Source: MED660 sp002691025 (lineage in GTDB: Bacteria > Myxococcota_A > UBA9160 > UBA4427). Taken from it: DNA of 64,000 nt. Made by a program: the position numbers and the translations under genes. The first letter of the stretch is position 1. The number at the start of each line of letters is the position of its first letter. The stretch covers positions 29,734 to 93,733 of the forward strand of contig NHDZ02000008.1 in NCBI GenBank assembly GCA_002170485.2, written 5' to 3'. Positions 60,019 to 64,000 of this stretch are shown piece by piece. The notes below the pieces were generated by a model. That model saw only the letters and a program-made list of their open reading frames with translations. It made no database searches and was not told where the DNA came from.

Positions 60019-61113
60019 CTAGCCGCCGATCCGAAAATGCATCACGTCGCCGTCTTCCACCACGTACTCTTTTCCTTCGACCTGCATGAGGCCCTGGTTC
60101 TTGGCGTTGGCTTCGCCGCCCACGTCCACGTAGGTGGTGAAGGGAATGACCTCGGCGCGGATGAAGTGTTTGGTGAAGTCACTGTGGATNTCGCCTGCGG
60201 CGACCGGGGCGAGAGCCCCCTTGCGTGTCGTCCAGGCGCGCACCTCTTTTGGGCCNGCCGTAAAAAATGTAATCAGATCAAGGAGTCGATAGGCGGCCCG
60301 AGTCAAGCGATCGAGACCCGGTTCCTCGACACCCAGGTCGGAGAGGAATTCGGTTTTCTCGGCATCGTCGAGATCGGCGAGTTCAGATTCGATCTTGCCG
60401 CAGATCCGGATGGCGGCGGCACCCACTTGAGAGGCATGCTTTTCGAGGACCTCGCTGTACTCGTTCCCGTCCGCCAGGGCGCCCTCATCGACATTGGCCA
60501 CATAGAGGACGGGCTTTGCGCTCAGGAGGTGACATTCCTGAAAGGCCGCCTGCAGTGCGTCGGGGACTTCGAAATGCCGCGCGGCGGCTCCACTGGAGAT
60601 ATGCTCGAGCAGTTCTGAAAAGAACTCCGACTCCGCCCGAGCGGCCTTGTCTCCGCTCTTGGCTCCGCGCTGTGCGCGGTCNAGTCTCTTTTCCAGGGTC
60701 TCGATGTCGGCGAGCCCCAACTCGGTTTCGATGGTTTCGACNTCGCGCATNGGGTCCGGGCTCCCGTCCACGTGCACCACGTTGTCGTCGTCGAAGCAGC
60801 GCACCACATGGACGATGGCTTTGGTCTCACGGATGTTGCCGAGGAAGCGGTTCCCCAGGCCCTCTCCCTGGCTTGCTCCTTTCACCAACCCGGCGATATC
60901 GACGAACTCCACCGTCGTGGGAATNACCTGTGCGGAATGGACGATGGCGTCGAGCTCGGCGAGTCGAGGGTCGGGCACGGTCACCACACCCGTNTTCGGG
61001 TCGATGGTGCAGAAGGGATAATTTTCGGCCTGGATTCCGGCCGCCGTGAGAGCATTGAAGATGGTGCTCTTGCCGACGTTCGGAAGGCCCACGATTCCAC
61101 AAGTAAGAGACAT
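60019..61113 (-). CDS. ychF: Redox-regulated ATPase/GTPase YchF
   Basis: 364-aa Obg-like P-loop protein (OLA1 family). G1 GLPNVGKST (9-17), FVDIAGLVKGASQGEGLGNRFL (G3 and switch, near 68-90), the NVDE-type G4 replacement YVANVDEG (about 203-210) that makes the family prefer ATP, and the C-terminal TGS domain ending in VEDGDVMHFRIGG. It binds ribosomes and is linked to stress and redox control. Ambiguous bases are few. pth, a common neighbour, is not present. ATG start. Confidence 0.95.
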   Translation of the reverse strand: MSLTCGIVGLPNVGKSTIFNALTAAGIQAENYPFCTIDPXTGVVTVPDPRLAELDAIVHSAQXIPTTVEFVDIAGLVKGASQGEGLGNRFLGNIRETKAIVHVVRCFDDDNVVHVDGSPDXMRXVETIETELGLADIETLEKRXDRAQRGAKSGDKAARAESEFFSELLEHISSGAAARHFEVPDALQAAFQECHLLSAKPVLYVANVDEGALADGNEYSEVLEKHASQVGAAAIRICGKIESELADLDDAEKTEFLSDLGVEEPGLDRLTRAAYRLLDLITFFTXGPKEVRAWTTRKGALAPVAAGXIHSDFTKHFIRAEVIPFTTYVDVGGEANAKNQGLMQVEGKEYVVEDGDVMHFRIGG

Positions 61114-61179
61114 AGGGGCGCAAGATTCGCCCTTTTGGCCGGGAATGCCAGCCCCTGCCCCCCCGAAGGGNANGTCTCT

Positions 61180-61896
61180 TCAGGAAATCTTGAGATCCNG
61201 CTCGGCTACGAAGCGGTAGCCCACTCCGCGTACGGTCTGGATGGCCTCTGAACAAGGTTCGATTTTACGGCGAAGTGACTTGATATGACTGTCGATGCAC
61301 CGGTTTGACGGCTTCTTTTCATCATTCCAGAGTTGGCTGATGAGATCTTCTCGGGAACGAACAGCACCCCTCGCGNTGNCCAGCAGTTTCAAGATCGCCG
61401 CTTCCTTNCCGGTCAGCTCAATGCTTTGGCTCTGGATCTTGACTTCAAACTTTCCGGCTGAGAGGTGGGGGTCCTGACCGGAGCTTGACTTGAAGGTGTC
61501 TGTATTCTCGGACCAGTTCTGCCGAGCCAAGACTCGGACTCGAGATTCCAATTCCCTCTTGAAAAAGGGGCGTCGAACAAAGTCGTCTGCACCGGATTCG
61601 AAGGACAGAATACGATCCGCCTCCGAGTCCCACCGACTGAAGAGAATGATCGGNATGNCNGAGGTCGTTGGGTTTTCCCGAANCNTCTTGCAGAGCCCGA
61701 AGCCGGAACCATCGGNCAATTTGATCTCGGAGATCAGCATGTTGAAGGTCTTTGTCTCAAGTGCACTCAGTACACTCGCGATCGAGTCGGCCCGGTGAAC
61801 ATGGAAGTGGCTTCGGTCGAGGGCGTTTTCGATTTCAACGAAGCAGCCGTCTTCGTTATCAACCACAAGTATTTCGGGAATGGGTTCAGAGCGCAT
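61180..61896 (-). CDS. OmpR/PhoB-family response regulator with degenerate receiver
   Basis: 238 aa. A receiver-like domain (about 7-120) is followed by a winged-helix DNA-binding domain (about 140-236: ELTGKEAAILKLL, RSREDLISQLWND, NRCIDSHIKSLRRKIE, TVRGVGYRF). The receiver's active site is altered: the acidic pair reads DN (13-14), the phospho-acceptor position in LISEIKL is E57 instead of Asp, S87 stands for Thr/Ser, and the conserved Lys is R109 (DFVRRPF). It probably does not accept phosphate in the normal way and may be locked active (Glu mimicking phospho-Asp). No histidine kinase is adjacent. ATG at 61896; upstream residues are non-coding. Confidence 0.88.
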   Translation of the reverse strand: MRSEPIPEILVVDNEDGCFVEIENALDRSHFHVHRADSIASVLSALETKTFNMLISEIKLXDGSGFGLCKXXRENPTTXXXPIILFSRWDSEADRILSFESGADDFVRRPFFKRELESRVRVLARQNWSENTDTFKSSSGQDPHLSAGKFEVKIQSQSIELTXKEAAILKLLXXARGAVRSREDLISQLWNDEKKPSNRCIDSHIKSLRRKIEPCSEAIQTVRGVGYRFVAEXDLKIS

Positions 61897-62264
61897 GATT
61901 CTCTTCNATGGANTTANCCCATAATTAAGTAGAGAGAATCNACAATCNTGTGACAAAGTGACGTCTTTTCGTCGAAACANGGCGCAACTCCCGGATTCTG
62001 TTCGATGGAGATTCACGAGAACNCTTCCTCGCCGTNGGTTCGTGAAGAAACTTCACAGNATCGACACANTTTCGTCAACAAGCCTTCAGTGCGATGACAC
62101 GGTCNCCCAGTAGCTTNGCCTTGCTTTCACGTACNTGGACAGACCGAATTCTTTCTTCCGAANATCGAGTCAGGTGGGAATCCAAAAGCTGCTTGAACTC
62201 GTGAGTCTTCAGATCGTTAGGCTGTTTCGAAGAAAAACCTGATGAGGCATTAAAGAGAAATAAG
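61897..62264. other. Divergent intergenic region between the response regulator and DUF3450 genes
   Basis: A 368-base region with no plausible gene and about 15 ambiguous bases. It holds promoters in both directions. GTGAAG-AAA-CTTCAC at 62042-62056 is a perfect 6-base inverted repeat. AAAGAGA before the ATG at 62265 is a weak ribosome binding site. The regulator's own binding sites would be expected here, but I could not identify a convincing direct repeat. Confidence 0.4.
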
Positions 62265-63044
62265 ATGACGAAAGAACTTTTCTGGGTGGGTCTCTCTCTT
62301 CTTGCTCCCGCGTTCCTTTTGCATGCCTCTCCTGTAAGCGCCGAGCAAGGCGAGGGGCTCCAGGATTTCCGAAGCAAGCTAGAGAAGTGGGTGGAAGTCC
62401 GACAAATCATCTCGAAAGAGGAGTCTGATTGGGCCGTGGATCAAGAGTCCCTCGAGGCGACGCGAAGTCTTCTGAAGGCCGAAATCGAAGATCTTCAAGT
62501 CCAGGTGGAGGAACTGGATGGCACCAGCGTGGCTTCGGATCAGGAGCGTCGTGAACTCATTCTTTCTCGCGCTCGTTACCAGAGAGGTGAAAGCGACCTG
62601 AAGGAGCAACTGCGTCTGATGGAGGAGGAGGCCTTGGCCCTGATTCCGCAACTCCCGCCGCCCTTGAGAAAGAAGCTCGAACCGCTCCTCGTGCAGATTC
62701 CGGAGAACCCTGAGAGTACGAATCTCGGAGTGGGGCAGCGGCTGATGAGCGTTCTGGGTCTTCTGGCCCAGGCGGAGAAGTTCAATGGGACGGCCACTTT
62801 CGTGGGCGAGACCCGCGCCATTGGCGGCCAGAAGGTCCAGGTCCGGACGCTTTATTGGGGGCTCGGTCAAGCGATCTCGGTTGATTCGTTGAAGAGGACG
62901 GCGGGTACGATCCGCCCAGTCGCGACGGGTTGGGAGTTTGAAGAAGAGGCGGGTCTCGCGGAGCAGGCTGCGCTCCTTCTGGATATCTATGAGGGAAATG
63001 TCGACGTTGTGGATTTTGTCGAGTTCCCGGTACGAGTGGACTGA
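62265..63044 (+). CDS. Periplasmic DUF3450 family coiled-coil protein
   Basis: 259 aa. Signal peptide at 1-26 (LFWVGLSLLAPAFLLHASPVSA). Residues about 30-125 form a long charged coiled coil (EVRQIISKEESDWAVDQE, LKAEIEDLQVQVEEL, EQLRLMEEEA), followed by a globular beta-rich part with VRTLYWGLGQAI near 195 typical of DUF3450. In Vibrio and Shewanella relatives, DUF3450 proteins are encoded with ExbB, ExbD and TonB sets and assist TonB-dependent uptake. An ExbB-like gene starts four bases after the stop, consistent with this. Confidence 0.87.
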   Translation: MTKELFWVGLSLLAPAFLLHASPVSAEQGEGLQDFRSKLEKWVEVRQIISKEESDWAVDQESLEATRSLLKAEIEDLQVQVEELDGTSVASDQERRELILSRARYQRGESDLKEQLRLMEEEALALIPQLPPPLRKKLEPLLVQIPENPESTNLGVGQRLMSVLGLLAQAEKFNGTATFVGETRAIGGQKVQVRTLYWGLGQAISVDSLKRTAGTIRPVATGWEFEEEAGLAEQAALLLDIYEGNVDVVDFVEFPVRVD

Positions 63045-63048
63045 GCTG

Positions 63049-64000
63049 ATGGATTTCTGCTATCGAGAGAATGGATTCTTGCGACAGACAAAGATTCTGG
63101 GATTCCTGTTTTTGATTTTCGGCCTGAGCTCACCTGTGAGCGCAGAGGAACCGGTCTGGCCCGAGATCCAATCCGGCGCCAATGTGCAATTGAGTCGTTC
63201 TTTGGAGGAGCTGGACAGCGTTCGTGCCAGGATCGCCGAAGAGAAGATTCCTCTTTCCTCTGATGTCGCGAAGCTTGAAAGAAGGGTTCTCGAATTACGG
63301 AGGGAACGGGACCGCCTTCTCCGGGTTCGGGAGGTCCAGGGGGCTGATCTGTCGAATCTTCGTCGACAGGTGGAAGCGCAAGTGGGCCAGGAAGACTTCA
63401 TCAACAGTCGCCTCAAGGAATTCATCCGGGACTTCGAGAGCCGGCTGGATATCAGCGAATTGGCCCAGTTCGAAGCGTTGACGAAAGCAGCGAAGCTGGC
63501 CCAAAACGATGCAGAGATGTCGTCAGCGGAAAAGCGCTCCGCTCAGATCGAGGTGGTGCGTGCGGGCTTGAGTCGGCTTCGGGATCAGTTGGGCGGTCGG
63601 ATCTTTGAGGGCGAAGCACTGGGCCCGGACGGGGTCTTGACTCAGGGCCGATTCATCGCGCTGGGTCCGACGGTCTTCTTTGCTAGCGATGATTCCCGTG
63701 TGGTTGGTATCGTCGAGAACCAATTGAATGCGGCCGATCCGGTGGTGGTCCCGATTCCAACCATCGATTCCGGAATGATCGTGGAACTGGCGCGCAACGG
63801 AAGTGGAGCCCTCCCGTTTGATGCCACTCTGGGTAAGGCGCTGAAGAAGGAGAAGGCGAGAAAGGGCTTGACCCAGTACGTCGCCGATGGCGGAGCGGTC
63901 GGGTACGTGATCATCGCTCTGGGGCTGACTGCATTTCTGATCACGGCCTTCAAAGCCTGGGAGATCATGGGCTTTGAGAGTGCTGAGCCCGAGCAGGTCG
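63049..64000 (+). CDS. MotA/TolQ/ExbB-type proton channel protein with long periplasmic N-domain (3' end outside window)
   Basis: 317 codons are visible and the frame is open at the window edge. The start ATG follows the DUF3450 stop by four bases. A signal-like segment lies at about 15-36 (TKILGFLFLIFGLSSPVSAEE), then a coiled-coil region (LEELDSVRARIAEEK, KLERRVLELRRERDRLL), a beta-rich segment with GVLTQGRFIALGPTVFFAS, and a membrane helix at about 285-305 (GAVGYVIIALGLTAFLITAFKAW) that would begin the ExbB fold. This layout, a periplasmic domain fused ahead of ExbB, matches the TtpC-type partner of DUF3450. exbB2, exbD and tonB probably follow outside the window. Confidence 0.8.
   Translation, partial: MDFCYRENGFLRQTKILGFLFLIFGLSSPVSAEEPVWPEIQSGANVQLSRSLEELDSVRARIAEEKIPLSSDVAKLERRVLELRRERDRLLRVREVQGADLSNLRRQVEAQVGQEDFINSRLKEFIRDFESRLDISELAQFEALTKAAKLAQNDAEMSSAEKRSAQIEVVRAGLSRLRDQLGGRIFEGEALGPDGVLTQGRFIALGPTVFFASDDSRVVGIVENQLNAADPVVVPIPTIDSGMIVELARNGSGALPFDATLGKALKKEKARKGLTQYVADGGAVGYVIIALGLTAFLITAFKAWEIMGFESAEPEQV

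Noticed and set aside
1..64000. Insertion sequences, prophage genes, CRISPR arrays, restriction systems or toxin-antitoxin pairs
   Set aside because: I looked for transposase, integrase, Cas, methylase and small paired toxin genes and for regularly spaced repeats on both strands and saw none.

Overview
The window looks like a draft (probably metagenome-derived) chromosome segment of a GC-rich Gram-negative bacterium. An LPS-containing outer membrane is indicated by heptose-pathway genes (gmhA, gmhB), a Pal-type OmpA lipoprotein, an LpxL/HtrB-type acyltransferase and a DUF3450/ExbB energy-transduction locus. CofG and CofH imply synthesis of the deazaflavin FO (F420 chromophore). Starts at GTG and TTG are common, and genes are packed with ATGA, GTGA or TTGA stop-start overlaps. 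The mixture of F420, FabA and FabZ, a eukaryote-type acetyl-CoA carboxylase and acyl-CoA catabolism would fit an uncultivated deltaproteobacterial or Myxococcota-like lineage, but I cannot fix the taxonomy from this sequence. I saw no rRNA, tRNA, CRISPR array, insertion sequence or prophage.

Layout. 1-9.1 kb: cell-surface glycan genes (end of a GT2, gmhB, gmhA, then a minus-strand operon of alkaline-phosphatase-superfamily enzyme, GT2 and GT4) with mfd between them. 9.5-13 kb: an isolated rplC, rlmE, a VOC protein, an SMP-30 protein and nudC. 13-20 kb: ABC transporter, SppA, alpha/beta hydrolase, ECF sigma, anti-sigma and a periplasmic DUF3106-like protein. 20-27 kb: thiI, pal, a ThDP enzyme and a DinG-type helicase.

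27.3-38.2 kb is the most striking part: eight co-directional, mostly overlapping genes encoding a KAS III-like synthase, FabA, a FabG-like reductase, FabZ, a FabF-like synthase, an acyl carrier protein, a PlsC-like acyltransferase and a 1,874-residue single-chain acetyl-CoA carboxylase with the eukaryotic order BC-BCCP-central-CT. Together they could make malonyl-CoA, build saturated or unsaturated acyl chains on a dedicated carrier and transfer them to a lipid; only malonyl transacylase is missing. folB, an LpxL-like acyltransferase, cofG and cofH follow on the same strand.

42-64 kb: dnaA (without dnaN beside it), a LON-domain protein, a zinc metallopeptidase, thiC, a ClC channel, Nudix, a ferredoxin-CbiX pair, a CinA-domain protein, aroC, a membrane-anchored SDR, acyl-CoA dehydrogenase, an MBL hydrolase, nitroreductase, RNase H, ychF, a response regulator with a degenerate receiver, and a DUF3450-ExbB locus running off the end. 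Ambiguous bases are concentrated in 13.9-18.3 kb and 41.8-62.2 kb and often fall at third codon positions.
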